A stretch of DNA of 37,464 nucleotides from Caldisericaceae bacterium (GCA_021161495.1 JAGHAO010000079.1:1-37464), one strand, 5' to 3'; positions 23,280 to 32,620 are shown, counted from the first letter of the stretch. The notes: a model not told the origin generated them from the sequence alone. Made by a program: numbers and translations.

Positions 23280-24665
23280 ATGATTTTAAATTACGAAAAT
23301 GTTCTCAAAGAAATAATTGGGCAAAGCGGGATAGAGTTTGAAGAAATTGAAAAATTACTGCCCGAGATAGAAAAAGCGAAAGAACGCATTTCTGAAAAAC
23401 TCAAAACGGAGTATGACGCACTGCAACTTCCCTACGTAATGTCGCTAAAAACAACTGAAATTGTCGAAACGGCAAAAGAAATAAGAGAAAATTACGAGAA
23501 CTTCGTTGTGGTGGGAATGGGGGGCTCTTCCCTCGGAAATCAAATGCTGCATTACGCATTTAACGGCATTTACCACAATATGCAATCACACCCGAAAATG
23601 TACTTCCTCGACAATGTGGACCCGAAATCGACGGAAACCCTCTTAAATTCGCTCGATCTAAGCAAAACAATGTTCAACGTTATTACAAAATCCGGAAGCA
23701 CGGCGGAAACAATTCAAAATTTTCTTCTCATTACGGATTTTCTGAAGGAACACTTTTTGGATCCCAAAAAACATTTGATCTTCACAACAGACCCGGAAAA
23801 AGAGCTTCTCAGAAAACTCTCGAAAGAAATGGGAATAAAAACATTTGATATTCCCCCGTATGTGGGCGGAAGATACTCGGTTTTAAGCGCAGTAGGGCTT
23901 TTATCCGCAGCAGTGGAAAACATAGACATATCCGTGCTTTTAAGAGGGGCGGAACTTACGAGGTTACGCGTCCTAAACAGTGACCCTATAAATTGTATGG
24001 CGATGGTTCTTCCCGCAATCCAATACCTTCTGTTCAAAAATAAGGGGGTCAACATCAACGCAATGTTTACATACTCGGACGGTTTGAGTTACTTGGGACA
24101 ATGGTACAGGCAACTCCTTTCCGAAAGTATCGGTAAAAAATACGATAGAAACGGCAAAGAAATTTACACGGGAATCACACCTCTTGCAGTAAGAGGCACA
24201 TCCGACCAACATTCGATTTTGCAACTATTCCTTGAAGGTCCCTTCGACAAACTAATCATAATGGTTGCACCCAAAGACTATAAATCGGAACTTTCCGTAA
24301 AAGGGGAATTCGTAAACGAGGAAAGTGTGGAATATTTGAAAGGAAAAAAATATTCCGACCTGATAAAAGCGGAATTTGACGGAACAAAAGCAGCATTAAA
24401 AAAGAACGGAAGGCCTTTTGTTTCGATAGAACTTTCCGAAATAAGGGAAGAAGAAATAGGGAAACTTATCTATATGTTGGAATATTCCGTTATTATGCTG
24501 GGCGAACTATTGGGAGTAAACCCCGTAGATCAACCTGCCGTAGAATTAGGAAAGCAATTCACATACGGAATTATGGGAAGGAAAGGATTTGAAAGCAAAG
24601 AAGAAGAATTCGAAAGATTAATTAGCCCGGAAAGCAAATACACAATAGAAAACGACGCGTTATAG
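23280..24665 (+). CDS. pgi: Glucose-6-phosphate isomerase
   Basis: A 461-residue SIS-domain enzyme converting glucose 6-phosphate to fructose 6-phosphate. Signatures are VVVGMGGSSLGNQM (near 76-89), ITKSGSTAETI, the GGRYSVLSAVGLL segment, GTSDQHSILQLFLEGP with the catalytic His, and VNPVDQPAVELGK near the C-terminus. The length and sequence fit the short bacterial/thermophile type. It is 12 nt from the mutase gene with AAGGAGG in between, in line with a glycogen-to-glycolysis unit. Confidence 0.95.
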   Translation: MILNYENVLKEIIGQSGIEFEEIEKLLPEIEKAKERISEKLKTEYDALQLPYVMSLKTTEIVETAKEIRENYENFVVVGMGGSSLGNQMLHYAFNGIYHNMQSHPKMYFLDNVDPKSTETLLNSLDLSKTMFNVITKSGSTAETIQNFLLITDFLKEHFLDPKKHLIFTTDPEKELLRKLSKEMGIKTFDIPPYVGGRYSVLSAVGLLSAAVENIDISVLLRGAELTRLRVLNSDPINCMAMVLPAIQYLLFKNKGVNINAMFTYSDGLSYLGQWYRQLLSESIGKKYDRNGKEIYTGITPLAVRGTSDQHSILQLFLEGPFDKLIIMVAPKDYKSELSVKGEFVNEESVEYLKGKKYSDLIKAEFDGTKAALKKNGRPFVSIELSEIREEEIGKLIYMLEYSVIMLGELLGVNPVDQPAVELGKQFTYGIMGRKGFESKEEEFERLISPESKYTIENDAL

Positions 24666-24676
24666 AAAGGAGTTTT

Positions 24677-25849
24677 ATGAAAACAGCATCCAAAGTATTA
24701 ACAGTAATCTTGATAGCACTTCTTGCCCTAACAGGAGGATATTATCTCGGAGTTCAATATCCGCCCTCGGCAATAGCAAACAGAATAAAAGGGCAAACAA
24801 ATGTTTTTCCGAAGGCACTTTTACGGGATCACAGTTTGCTTGTCAGAACAGCGGAAATTATAGAAGACAACTATTACAAACCCGTTACCGAAGATCAATT
24901 GACCGAAGGAATGGTAAATTCCCTCGACGATCCCTATTCCGTTTTCTTCCCCCCTGCGCAAACAAAGGAATTTCAGGAGGAAATCTCGGGGCAGTACGCG
25001 GGTATCGGCGTGGAAATAACAGAGAACAAAAAAGAACAATTACCCGAAATAGTTTCCGTCTTTCCGGATACGCCGGCGGAAAAAGCGGGGCTCAAACCGG
25101 GAGATATCATCATAAGTGCAAACGGGAAGAATTTCAAAGGGTTATCTCTGGAAGATGTTTCGAATATCGTAAAAGGGAAACCGGGAACATCCGTGAAGCT
25201 CGAGGTAAAACGTAATGAAAAAACTTTTACGCTAAACGTAAAAAGGGAAATCATACATCTCCCGCTTATCTATACGAAATATTTGGACAACGGAAAAATA
25301 GGGTATTTACGAATTAATATGTTCTCCGAAGGCGTAGGTAAAAATGTGAGGTCGGCACTCTCGGAGATGAAGGATAAGCACATTGAAGCACTCGTTTTGG
25401 ATTTAAGGAACAACCCCGGAGGGCTTTTAAACGAATGCGCATCGGTTGCAACAAATTTCGTTCCTTCAGGGCCGCTTATCTGGACGGTGGGAAGAAACGG
25501 CAAACCGGTACCGTTAAATATTAGCGGGCATAAGTTTGATCTGCCGCTCGTCGTTTTGGTAAACAAAGGCACAGCAAGTGCCGCAGAGATTTTAACGGGA
25601 GCAATAAAAGATTACGGCATAGGAAAGGTGATCGGAGAGCAAACATTCGGAAAGGGAGTTGTTCAACAAATCTTCCCTCTTGCCAACGGATACACGCTAA
25701 AAATCACCGTTGAAGAATATCTCACGGCAAAAAAGCACAAAATAAACAAAATCGGGATTAAACCGGATATAATAATCAAAAATACCGAAAAGGAAGACTT
25801 GCAGCTTGAAAAAGCGATTGAGATCTTAAAATCCGAAATAGGAGGATAA
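24677..25849 (+). CDS. ctpA: C-terminal processing peptidase, S41 family (PDZ-containing)
   Basis: A 390-residue protease exported or anchored by an N-terminal hydrophobic segment (VLTVILIALLALTGGYYLGV, 7-26). The PDZ domain spans about 98-180, with SVFPDTPAEKAGLKPGDII. The catalytic Ser-Lys dyad is S301 (NKGTASAAEILTG) and K326 (GEQTFGKGVVQ), with LDLRNNPGG forming the oxyanion region. It acts outside the cytoplasmic membrane on C-termini of proteins. AAAGGAG precedes the ATG. Its place behind pgi is probably an operon-packing effect. Confidence 0.93.
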   Translation: MKTASKVLTVILIALLALTGGYYLGVQYPPSAIANRIKGQTNVFPKALLRDHSLLVRTAEIIEDNYYKPVTEDQLTEGMVNSLDDPYSVFFPPAQTKEFQEEISGQYAGIGVEITENKKEQLPEIVSVFPDTPAEKAGLKPGDIIISANGKNFKGLSLEDVSNIVKGKPGTSVKLEVKRNEKTFTLNVKREIIHLPLIYTKYLDNGKIGYLRINMFSEGVGKNVRSALSEMKDKHIEALVLDLRNNPGGLLNECASVATNFVPSGPLIWTVGRNGKPVPLNISGHKFDLPLVVLVNKGTASAAEILTGAIKDYGIGKVIGEQTFGKGVVQQIFPLANGYTLKITVEEYLTAKKHKINKIGIKPDIIIKNTEKEDLQLEKAIEILKSEIGG

Positions 25850-25854
25850 GCAAA

Positions 25855-26415
25855 GTGATAATAGTAATTTCCGGACCTTCCGGTGTGGGAAAAGGAACTG
25901 TGATAAAAGAGCTTCTGAACTTGGACAAAAGGCTTGTTCGGGTGATAACCTGCACGACACGGAAACCGCGAACCGGCGAAGTAAACGGAAAAGATTACTA
26001 TTTCCTTTCACCGGAAGAATTCTTCAGAAAAGTGAAAAGTAAAGAACTCGTTGAATTTGCCTTTGTTCACGGAAATTACTACGGGACACCGAAAAAGGGA
26101 TTGGAACAAGGATTAAAAAACAATCTCGATGTTATACTGCAGATAGATGTGCAGGGCGCAAAAAAAATAAAAAACAACTATCCGGATGCCTTACTTATCT
26201 TTCTTCTCCCTCCGAGTATGAAAGTGCTCGAAGAACGATTGTCCGGCAGGGGAACAGAAACGGAAGAAGAAAAAGAAAACAGGCTAAAAAGAGCGCAGGA
26301 AGAAATAGACGAAAGAGTTTTTTACGATTACATCGTGGTAAACGACGACTTAAAGGCAACCGTCAGGGAAATTTACGAGATCATAAAAGAGGAGCGCAAA
26401 AAACGCTCCTCTTAA
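25855..26415 (+). CDS. gmk: Guanylate kinase
   Basis: A 186-residue GMP kinase making GDP. The P-loop GPSGVGKGT is at 7-15, followed by VRVITCTTRKPRTGEVNGKD, the GMP-binding YYFLSPEEF region, FAFVHGNYYGTP, the Asp of LQIDVQGA and the LLPPSMKVLEERLSGRGTE lid. It starts at a GTG (25855) behind GGAGGATAAGC and ends the long rightward operon. Its stop codon lies within a hairpin shared with the convergent gene. Confidence 0.95.
   Translation: MIIVISGPSGVGKGTVIKELLNLDKRLVRVITCTTRKPRTGEVNGKDYYFLSPEEFFRKVKSKELVEFAFVHGNYYGTPKKGLEQGLKNNLDVILQIDVQGAKKIKNNYPDALLIFLLPPSMKVLEERLSGRGTETEEEKENRLKRAQEEIDERVFYDYIVVNDDLKATVREIYEIIKEERKKRSS
26387..26413. terminator. Terminator-like hairpin between convergent genes
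   Basis: A perfect 10-bp inverted repeat AAGAGGAGCG/CGCTCCTCTT (387-396 with 404-413 after 26,000) with an A-rich 7-nt loop. It overlaps the last codons of gmk. The leftward transcript continues with TTATG after the stem's AAs, so a U-rich end exists in that direction, while the rightward tail is weak. It could end both transcripts. Confidence 0.65.
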
Positions 26416-26417
26416 TC

Positions 26418-27140
26418 TTACCTCTTTTCGGCAATCGCTTTTAATTTCTCGATATTCTCTTTGAGGCGCCTTCTTAGGGGTTCTCCGTCGTTTGTGGTAA
26501 CATCGTCTTCATTTTCAAAAACAACATAAGGGACTTTTATTCCTTTAATCGTAATAAACTCCGGGTCATTTCCCTTAAACTCGTCCCAGTCGATTTCCTT
26601 GTAAAGTTTTGTAAGTTTTTCGTCACTCAAAGAATGATGCAGAATGCTATCCGGTCTTGTAGGATCAAACCTTCTTCTGTTTTTTCTCAAGGATTCCTCA
26701 AAAGAGACATTGATGTAAAGAATGGAGCCTCTCCTGAGAAGTTCTTCGGAAACGTGCTGAAACGCCTCCTTGTAACCTCCGTGTTCCTTGCCGCGAGAGA
26801 ATTCGACAAGCGCCGTATAATCGGAAAGATAGTTGGGAATATCTCTCTTGTGCTTTTCAAATTCAAGAGATATCCTTTCTATGAGTAAATCCCATAAATA
26901 CTGATATTTGAAGTATCCGTCTTCCGTCGTGTGAAGGCGAGGCTTGTGCAGTTTGTTGGCAAGAATGTCGTCTTCCTCGTACCACGTCCAGAGCATAGGG
27001 AAATCGTCAATCTCGTCGATTTTCCCCATATAAAATTCTTTTCTTCTTTCTTCGTCGCTCAATTTGAGCAGAAAATCGATTATTTCGGACTTTCCGGCGG
27101 CAGGCCTGCCAAGCAAAAAAATCACGTCGAATTTTTCCAT
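26418..27140 (-). CDS. P-loop NTPase/kinase-like protein, unknown substrate
   Basis: A 240-residue cytoplasmic protein with Walker A GRPAAGKS at 11-18 at the very N-terminus, as in small-molecule kinases. Other notable features are an acidic segment (GKIDEIDDFP), an aromatic stretch MLWTWYEEDD, ALVEFSRGKEHGGY (possible Walker B-like strand), a lid-like NRRRFDPTRPDSILHHSL and a basic C-terminus. I do not recognise the family; it resembles nucleoside or nucleotide kinases in layout. It is a single gene with its own promoter, convergent with guanylate kinase. GGAGG precedes the ATG. Confidence 0.7.
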   Translation of the reverse strand: MEKFDVIFLLGRPAAGKSEIIDFLLKLSDEERRKEFYMGKIDEIDDFPMLWTWYEEDDILANKLHKPRLHTTEDGYFKYQYLWDLLIERISLEFEKHKRDIPNYLSDYTALVEFSRGKEHGGYKEAFQHVSEELLRRGSILYINVSFEESLRKNRRRFDPTRPDSILHHSLSDEKLTKLYKEIDWDEFKGNDPEFITIKGIKVPYVVFENEDDVTTNDGEPLRRRLKENIEKLKAIAEKR

Positions 27141-27163
27141 ATCCTATTACCTCCTTGCATTTT

Positions 27164-27191
27164 ATAATAATTTATTCGGGTTATTTTGCAA
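27164..27191 (-). promoter_or_regulatory. Promoter of the P-loop kinase-like gene
   Basis: On the minus strand TTGCAA (27191-27186) and TATTAT (27169-27164) are 16 nt apart, just upstream of the GGAGG and ATG at 27140. The leader would be very short. Confidence 0.45.
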
Positions 27192-27299
27192 TACGTGTTA
27201 ATTTTACACAATATGAAATAAAATTCCTATTTTATAAGTTTGAAACAAACTCTTTGAAACTCTTCTCCACGCAAATTGCAAACCGGAAATGGAAAAAGT

Positions 27300-27328
27300 T
27301 TGTAAATTCCAAAAAACAGTTGTAGAAT
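27300..27328 (+). promoter_or_regulatory. Promoter of the large surface protein gene
   Basis: TTGTAA (27300-27305) and TAGAAT (27323-27328) are separated by 17 nt, 38 nt before the chosen ATG. The rest of the 27,141-27,365 intergenic stretch shows no other clear element. Confidence 0.45.
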
Positions 27329-27365
27329 TGGTTGGATTGAAATCAAGAATAAAATGGAGGCTTAT

Positions 27366-29348
27366 ATGAAAAAGCGGGCTTTATTGCTTATTATTCTTGT
27401 TTTACTTTTTTCCTTTGCTACATCCCCTGTTTCGATGTCGAAAATCGCTTACGCAGATGCGGCACCCGTATTTTTAGGCGGAGTGAATATTTGCCCGTAT
27501 AATGAAAACAATATTTCACTCAAAAGAGAAGACTTACTCATTAAAATCTCCGAAAAATCGGGAACATACGATGAAGGAGACGCATACGTGGATGCAAAAT
27601 TCGTTTTTACAAACACCGGCGATAAAGAAACGATAAAAATGGGATTTCCGTTCGGGCTTGCGAAAAAAAGAGGTTTCAACCAACCTTATCTGTCAACCGC
27701 AAAAGTAAAAATAAACGGTAAAGAAATAATTCCCAAGCACATAATGTCGGAATCCGGAGAATTCGATCCCTGGATATATTTCAACGTTTCTTTCGAAAAA
27801 GGAGAAACCAAAACCGTGGAAGTTAGTTATAATATCATTCCCGCTTACGGAATGCTTTTATACATTTTGAAAACCGGCGCACTCTGGAAAGGGCCGATAG
27901 GAATTCTCAACATAGAAATAGATTTCCCGTACAATTTGAGCAATTTCAACCTTTTCAGGGTAAAACCCGAAGGGTATGCAATAAAAGGCAACAAAATTTT
28001 ATACCGATTTACAAATTACGAGCCTCAATCAAACATAGAAATCGAATTTCTCCCTCTTGATTTTTACGAAAAAGTAGCGCCCTCAAAGGCCAAAGCGGAA
28101 AAAACGAATAACCCGGACGATTGGTTTAACTATGCTTTTGCGCTTTTCTCTCAAAACCCGTTCAATCCGCTCGGATTTATGCCGAGATTCGTATCGTACT
28201 ATCGAACGGATAAATTCGGAGAATATACGGAAAGCGTGCTAAACAAAGCGATTGAGTTGCAAAAGCCGGGAAGCGTAAATTACAAGATACTTAAAGCGAT
28301 TCACACCGCGCACTTTACGACAAACAAACAGTTTGACAAAGGGTACGACATACTTTCGGATATTTGCGGAAATTCAATCGATTGGTATTTACCGAACAAA
28401 GCCCTTAATATTTTCGGAAGTGATGTGGAATCTCCGCAGAACGAGCTCGAAGCAAGTATCATCGCAAGAACGTTGGAATACGAAATATATGCCTCCGTAA
28501 AGCAAAACAACTTTGAAAAAGCACTCAAATATTTCGATATACTGCAAAATGTGGCAAACAAATTTCCGAATTTCAGCAAGCCTCACAACGAAATTTCGCC
28601 TATTCCGTCAAACGAAATAAATCCAAATTTTAACAGCAATTTACGCCTTACCGCTTTGCCATTCAAAGAATGTTTTATACCATCGGTAAAAATAAAAAAT
28701 AATACAATATACGCATATTACACTCTTCCCTGCTCCGAAACCGCAATTCTTAAAGGGTTAAGAACTCAGATAATCAAAGATTACGTTCTGCAAACAAAAT
28801 TCGATAGCGCACCTCCGTATTCGTTCGTTGCAACAATAATCCTTCCAACAAATAACAAAGAAAAATTCACCGAGGCAAAAAGAGAGTTCACCAAAAAACT
28901 CGGCAAAATCGCCTCTGCACCCGATGAATACGATGCAGGAAAAACATACGAATTCTTAAATATTTATATTCCGAAGATTTTGGAGAATATATCGCTCGAA
29001 AACAGCAAATTAAAAATAAATAACGAATGTATCGACTGCACCGACGCGGTTCAAGCGGGATTGAAAAGATTGAAAGCCGAAGAGGATAAAATCTCGGCAT
29101 TCGGAAAAGGACCGGACGGAAACCTTGCGGAAAATTTGTTGATATATCTCAAAAAGAACGAAGATTATTTCAAATATGCGCAGGAAAATCCGAAAATTTG
29201 TTTTGCATACGAATCAACCGATACGTCCGCGCCCAAAAAGAGTATTCCGCTGACTGTAATCCTTGGCGGAATAATCGGGATTTTGCTTTTAATAATCGTC
29301 GTCTTTGCAGTAAAATACGGCAAAACACAAAGGAGCAAACTAACTTAA
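27366..29348 (+). CDS. Large exported protein with C-terminal membrane anchor, unknown function
   Basis: About 660 residues. It has an N-terminal signal peptide (MKKRALLLIILVLLFSFATS, cleavage probably near ADA-A around residue 30) and a C-terminal helix (SIPLTVILGGIIGILLLIIV) followed by a short basic tail. It should therefore sit outside the cytoplasmic membrane with a C-terminal anchor. Residues about 50-130 (DAKFVFTNTGDKETIKMGFP, then WIYFNVSFEKGETKTVEVSY) form a beta-rich domain reminiscent of DUF4424-type extracytoplasmic domains. The middle looks helical and repeat-like (NKAIELQKPGSVNYKILKAI, VKQNNFEKALKYFDIL), perhaps TPR-like. The ATG at 27366 is preferred because GGAGG lies between it and an in-frame ATG 12 nt earlier. 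No enzyme motif is seen. Confidence 0.75.
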   Translation: MKKRALLLIILVLLFSFATSPVSMSKIAYADAAPVFLGGVNICPYNENNISLKREDLLIKISEKSGTYDEGDAYVDAKFVFTNTGDKETIKMGFPFGLAKKRGFNQPYLSTAKVKINGKEIIPKHIMSESGEFDPWIYFNVSFEKGETKTVEVSYNIIPAYGMLLYILKTGALWKGPIGILNIEIDFPYNLSNFNLFRVKPEGYAIKGNKILYRFTNYEPQSNIEIEFLPLDFYEKVAPSKAKAEKTNNPDDWFNYAFALFSQNPFNPLGFMPRFVSYYRTDKFGEYTESVLNKAIELQKPGSVNYKILKAIHTAHFTTNKQFDKGYDILSDICGNSIDWYLPNKALNIFGSDVESPQNELEASIIARTLEYEIYASVKQNNFEKALKYFDILQNVANKFPNFSKPHNEISPIPSNEINPNFNSNLRLTALPFKECFIPSVKIKNNTIYAYYTLPCSETAILKGLRTQIIKDYVLQTKFDSAPPYSFVATIILPTNNKEKFTEAKREFTKKLGKIASAPDEYDAGKTYEFLNIYIPKILENISLENSKLKINNECIDCTDAVQAGLKRLKAEEDKISAFGKGPDGNLAENLLIYLKKNEDYFKYAQENPKICFAYESTDTSAPKKSIPLTVILGGIIGILLLIIVVFAVKYGKTQRSKLT

Positions 29349-30063
29349 ATAGACAAAATACAGTAAGAAATCCTATCGTTAAAAAATTGAGCCGAACATA
29401 AATCATAAATGGCACTTATTCGTCAAAATCTCTATTTGTAATAAAGATTTAGGGTTAAAAACTGTGAAATCAAAATCGCACAAATGGAATGTTCCCTGAA
29501 ATTTAATTTTCAAAAAGCAAATCCTGAAATGTAAAATTATAAACAAATCCTTTGTTTATTCCACTTTCAATATCCGGTCTTTAACTCATTTACGATAACT
29601 CCGGTTTTCTTTTTAGAAACCATAAAAAAACGCGATAAATATTGAGGTTTTAAGAACTTATGCCGTTCATCGGACATTTTTCGAAACTCAACTTTTGTCT
29701 TTGGAAAATCGGAAAATTAAACTTCGCTTAAATAAACGATTCTTTCAATTATTACCTTCTAACTCATAATTCAATAAACCCGCATTCTTCCGTGACACCC
29801 CTAAGAAACCCCGATTAATACTAACAAAAAACATAGCATTTATTTGCGTTTTACGAGACAAAATGGATAATTCCCGTATAAAAATACGCCCCGAACCGAA
29901 AATCCGCAAATTTGACCCGTTTCCGTATGCGTGCAAAAGGCACTGTTCATCAATGTTTATTAATGATTATTGTAAAACGGCTCTAAATACGACATTTTAC
30001 TCTTTACGGTAAACGACAAACACACATAATCGGGCAATAAGTTATGCAAAATTAAGTATATAA
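29349..30063. other. 715-bp AT-rich stretch without a recognisable gene
   Basis: The stretch between the surface protein gene and the end of pyruvate kinase contains no reading frame with a ribosome site and a protein-like composition. A perfect 9-bp inverted repeat with a 3-nt loop (29539-29559, ATAAACAAA/TTTGTTTAT) could be a weak hairpin. I see no tRNA fold, no tandem repeats and no transposase remnant. In a segment where most gaps are under 100 bp it stands out. It might hold a small RNA, a decayed gene or long untranslated regions. Confidence 0.5.
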
Positions 30064-31506
30064 CTAATTTTTTACAGTTGCAACTTTCAGAAGATCCGTG
30101 CTTCCGCTTATTCCCGTATGCGAACCTGCGGTAATAACCACCGCATCCCCTGATTTTGCAATTCCCTTTTCTTTCACTATTTTAACCGCTTTTTCCAGGA
30201 TTTCGTCCACGGTTTTAAACGCTTTTACTTTCACAGGTATTACTCCCCATTTCAACGTGAGATATTTGAGCGTCTGCTCTCTGGGGGTAATTGCTATTAC
30301 GGGAACATCCGGCTTGTACTTTGAAACAAGCAGTGCGGTTCTTCCGGATTCGGTTGCCGTTATTATCACCTTTGCGTTTACGTTTTCGGCGATTTTATTC
30401 GCTGATAATGCAATTGCTTCGGATATGCTGTTTCCTTCGATTTTATCTTTTTTGCTTTTAAGGAATCTTTTAAAAATAGTGCTTTTTTCCGTATTTTTAA
30501 TGACTCTCCGCATTACGGAGACACTCTCTACGGGAAATTTTCCTACCGCTGTTTCGTTAGAAAGCATAACGGCATCCGTCCCGTCAAAAATTGCATTTGC
30601 GATGTCTGTTACTTCCGCCCTTGTGGGAGTAGGGTTTTCTATCATCGAATTAAGCATTTGCGTGGCAGTTATTACAGGTTTCCCTTTTCTATTGGACATA
30701 GAAATTATTTTCTTCTGTATTATGGGTACCTGCTCAATAGGCATTTCCACACCCAAATCTCCACGCGCAACCATTATGCCATCCGAAACCTCCACGATGC
30801 TTTCCAAATTTTCAACTGCTTCCCATTTTTCTATTTTGGATATTATCGGCACCACTCTACCGTATTTTTTCATCAAATTTCTCAATTCTTCCACTTCGTC
30901 GGGAGATTTCACAAACGAAAGCGCTACAAGATCCACCCCGTGCTTCAATCCGAATTGCAAATCCTTTTTATCTTTTTCCGTAATTGCAGGAACGGAAAGC
31001 CTCGTATTCGGAAAGTTTACTCCTTTGTGGTCGCTGATTTCTCCGCCTTCGATTACTTTCGTGTAAATATTTTCTTTGTCAATTCTTTCTATTTTCAGTT
31101 TTATCAACCCGTCGTTTATATAAATTATTTCACCCGGAGAAACGTCTTTTATTACCGCCGGAAAGGTTATTGATGCAATATGTTCGTCTCCTATTATTTC
31201 CTTTGTCGTGAGAATAAATTCCGCTCCTCGATTTAAAACTGCCTTTCCGTTTTTAATCTTTCCAAGCCTGATTTTCGGGCCTTGAAGATCCTGAAGTATT
31301 GCAACCGGAAAATCAAATCTGCCGGTAATTTGCTTTATTCTTTCAATTATTTCGGAGTGTTCGTTCTCGGTTCCGTGAGAGAAATTTATCCTGAAAATAT
31401 CCACCCCCGCCTTTACAAGGGCTTCTATTTTTTCGGGCGTTGTTGTTGCAGGCCCTAATGTTGCTACAATTTTGGTTTTACATTCGGTTATTCTTCTTAG
31501 AGTCAT
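30064..31506 (-). CDS. pyk: Pyruvate kinase
   Basis: A 480-residue glycolytic enzyme making pyruvate and ATP from phosphoenolpyruvate. The N-terminus reads TKIVATLGPAT and FRINFSHG. The active-site signature IISKIEKWEAVENLESI, GVEMPIEQVP, and KPVITATQMLNSMIENPTPT are all intact. The C-terminal allosteric domain is present and no extra PEP-utilising domain is fused. The ATG at 31506 has AAGGAG 4 nt upstream, embedded in the dnaJ coding sequence. The genes overlap by 29 nt, so translation is coupled and the enzyme is probably co-transcribed with the heat-shock operon. Confidence 0.95.
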   Translation of the reverse strand: MTLRRITECKTKIVATLGPATTTPEKIEALVKAGVDIFRINFSHGTENEHSEIIERIKQITGRFDFPVAILQDLQGPKIRLGKIKNGKAVLNRGAEFILTTKEIIGDEHIASITFPAVIKDVSPGEIIYINDGLIKLKIERIDKENIYTKVIEGGEISDHKGVNFPNTRLSVPAITEKDKKDLQFGLKHGVDLVALSFVKSPDEVEELRNLMKKYGRVVPIISKIEKWEAVENLESIVEVSDGIMVARGDLGVEMPIEQVPIIQKKIISMSNRKGKPVITATQMLNSMIENPTPTRAEVTDIANAIFDGTDAVMLSNETAVGKFPVESVSVMRRVIKNTEKSTIFKRFLKSKKDKIEGNSISEAIALSANKIAENVNAKVIITATESGRTALLVSKYKPDVPVIAITPREQTLKYLTLKWGVIPVKVKAFKTVDEILEKAVKIVKEKGIAKSGDAVVITAGSHTGISGSTDLLKVATVKN

Positions 31507-32614
31507 ATATCTCCTTCAATTTTTCTATTAATAATACTTCTTCTTGGGACGGATTAGTGGGTATATCCACTTGAATTTTAACAATCAAATCCCCACGTCG
31601 CCTGCTTCCGATTATGTACGCACCTCTCCCCGGAATTCTGAATTCCATCCCGTTTTGTGTTCCGGGAGGTATTCTCAGGGTCTCATAACCGCCTTCTATG
31701 AGAGGTATCTGAACTGTTGTTCCGAGCACCGCATCCGGGAAAGTAATGTGAGCGGTATAGTAAAGTTTGTCTCCCTCTCTTCTGAATACGGGATCCTCCG
31801 CAACCTTTATCCTGACGTACAAATCTCCGCGCGGCCCTCCGTGCAAACCAGCATTGCCTTGCCCTTTGACTCTTACACGCGTTCCGGTGTCCACTCCCGC
31901 AGGAATTTTAACTTCGACGGTTTTTGTTTCGGTAACTATACCGGTTCCGCCGCAAGTGTGGCATTTTGCTTTCGGAACTCTGCCCGTGCCGTGACAGGTA
32001 GGACAGGTAGACTGAACAACAAATTCTCCGAATATCGAGCGTTGCACTTTTCTTATAACCCCACTGCCTTTACAGGTAGGGCAGGTCATATATCCCGCAC
32101 CGGGCTCCACTCCCGTGCCTTTGCAAGTGGGACAAACTTCCTTTCTCGTTATGGTGATATCCTTTTTAGTGCCGAGTACCGCTTCTTTCAGGGTGACCGT
32201 AAGAGGGACTTCGATATCTTCGCCTCTCGTGGGCCGGTTTGCTTCTTCCCGGCTTTCGTAGGTTGCCCTTCTTGCTCCGCCGAACCCTCCGAAGCCAAAA
32301 TTCCTCAGAATTTCGTCAAGGTCAAAGAAGTCTCCTCCACCACCGAATCCGAAGTCGCTAAAATCAAATCCTGCACTTCCTCCGGGTGCACCTTGCGCAC
32401 CGACCGAGCCGAACCTATCGTATTGGGCCCTTTTTTCCGGATTGCTCAAGACTTCATAGGCCTCGTTAATCTCGGCCATTCTCTTTGCCGCCTCCGGATC
32501 GTTTTTATGCAAATCCGGGTGGTATTTCATTACCAATTCCCTGTACCTTTTTTTAATTTCATCAGGAGAGGCGTCCCGAGGGACGCCTAATATTTCATAG
32601 TAATCTTTTGCCAT
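31478..32614 (-). CDS. dnaJ: Chaperone DnaJ
   Basis: A 378-residue type I Hsp40. The J-domain has HPD at 32-34 (KYHPDLHK). A Gly/Phe-rich linker (GFDFSDFGFGGGGDFFDL) follows. The zinc domain has four CxxCxGxG motifs: CPTCKGTG, CPTCKGSG, CPTCHGTG and CHTCGGTG. The C-terminal substrate-binding domains (VKIPAGVDTGTRVRVKGQGN) are complete. It stimulates DnaK ATPase and delivers unfolded proteins. The ATG is 6 nt after the dnaK stop and lacks a strong ribosome site, suggesting reinitiation. Confidence 0.97.
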   Translation of the reverse strand: MAKDYYEILGVPRDASPDEIKKRYRELVMKYHPDLHKNDPEAAKRMAEINEAYEVLSNPEKRAQYDRFGSVGAQGAPGGSAGFDFSDFGFGGGGDFFDLDEILRNFGFGGFGGARRATYESREEANRPTRGEDIEVPLTVTLKEAVLGTKKDITITRKEVCPTCKGTGVEPGAGYMTCPTCKGSGVIRKVQRSIFGEFVVQSTCPTCHGTGRVPKAKCHTCGGTGIVTETKTVEVKIPAGVDTGTRVRVKGQGNAGLHGGPRGDLYVRIKVAEDPVFRREGDKLYYTAHITFPDAVLGTTVQIPLIEGGYETLRIPPGTQNGMEFRIPGRGAYIIGSRRRGDLIVKIQVDIPTNPSQEEVLLIEKLKEIYDSKKNNRM

Positions 32615-32620
32615 AGTTTT

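Noticed and set aside
29745..29936. 63-codon leftward frame in the long spacer
   Set aside because: No ribosome binding site, no recognisable similarity and composition not distinct from random AT-rich DNA.
31544..32590. Rightward 348-codon frame opposite dnaJ
   Set aside because: It is antisense to a complete DnaJ with HPD and four zinc motifs; its length reflects the codon bias of that gene.
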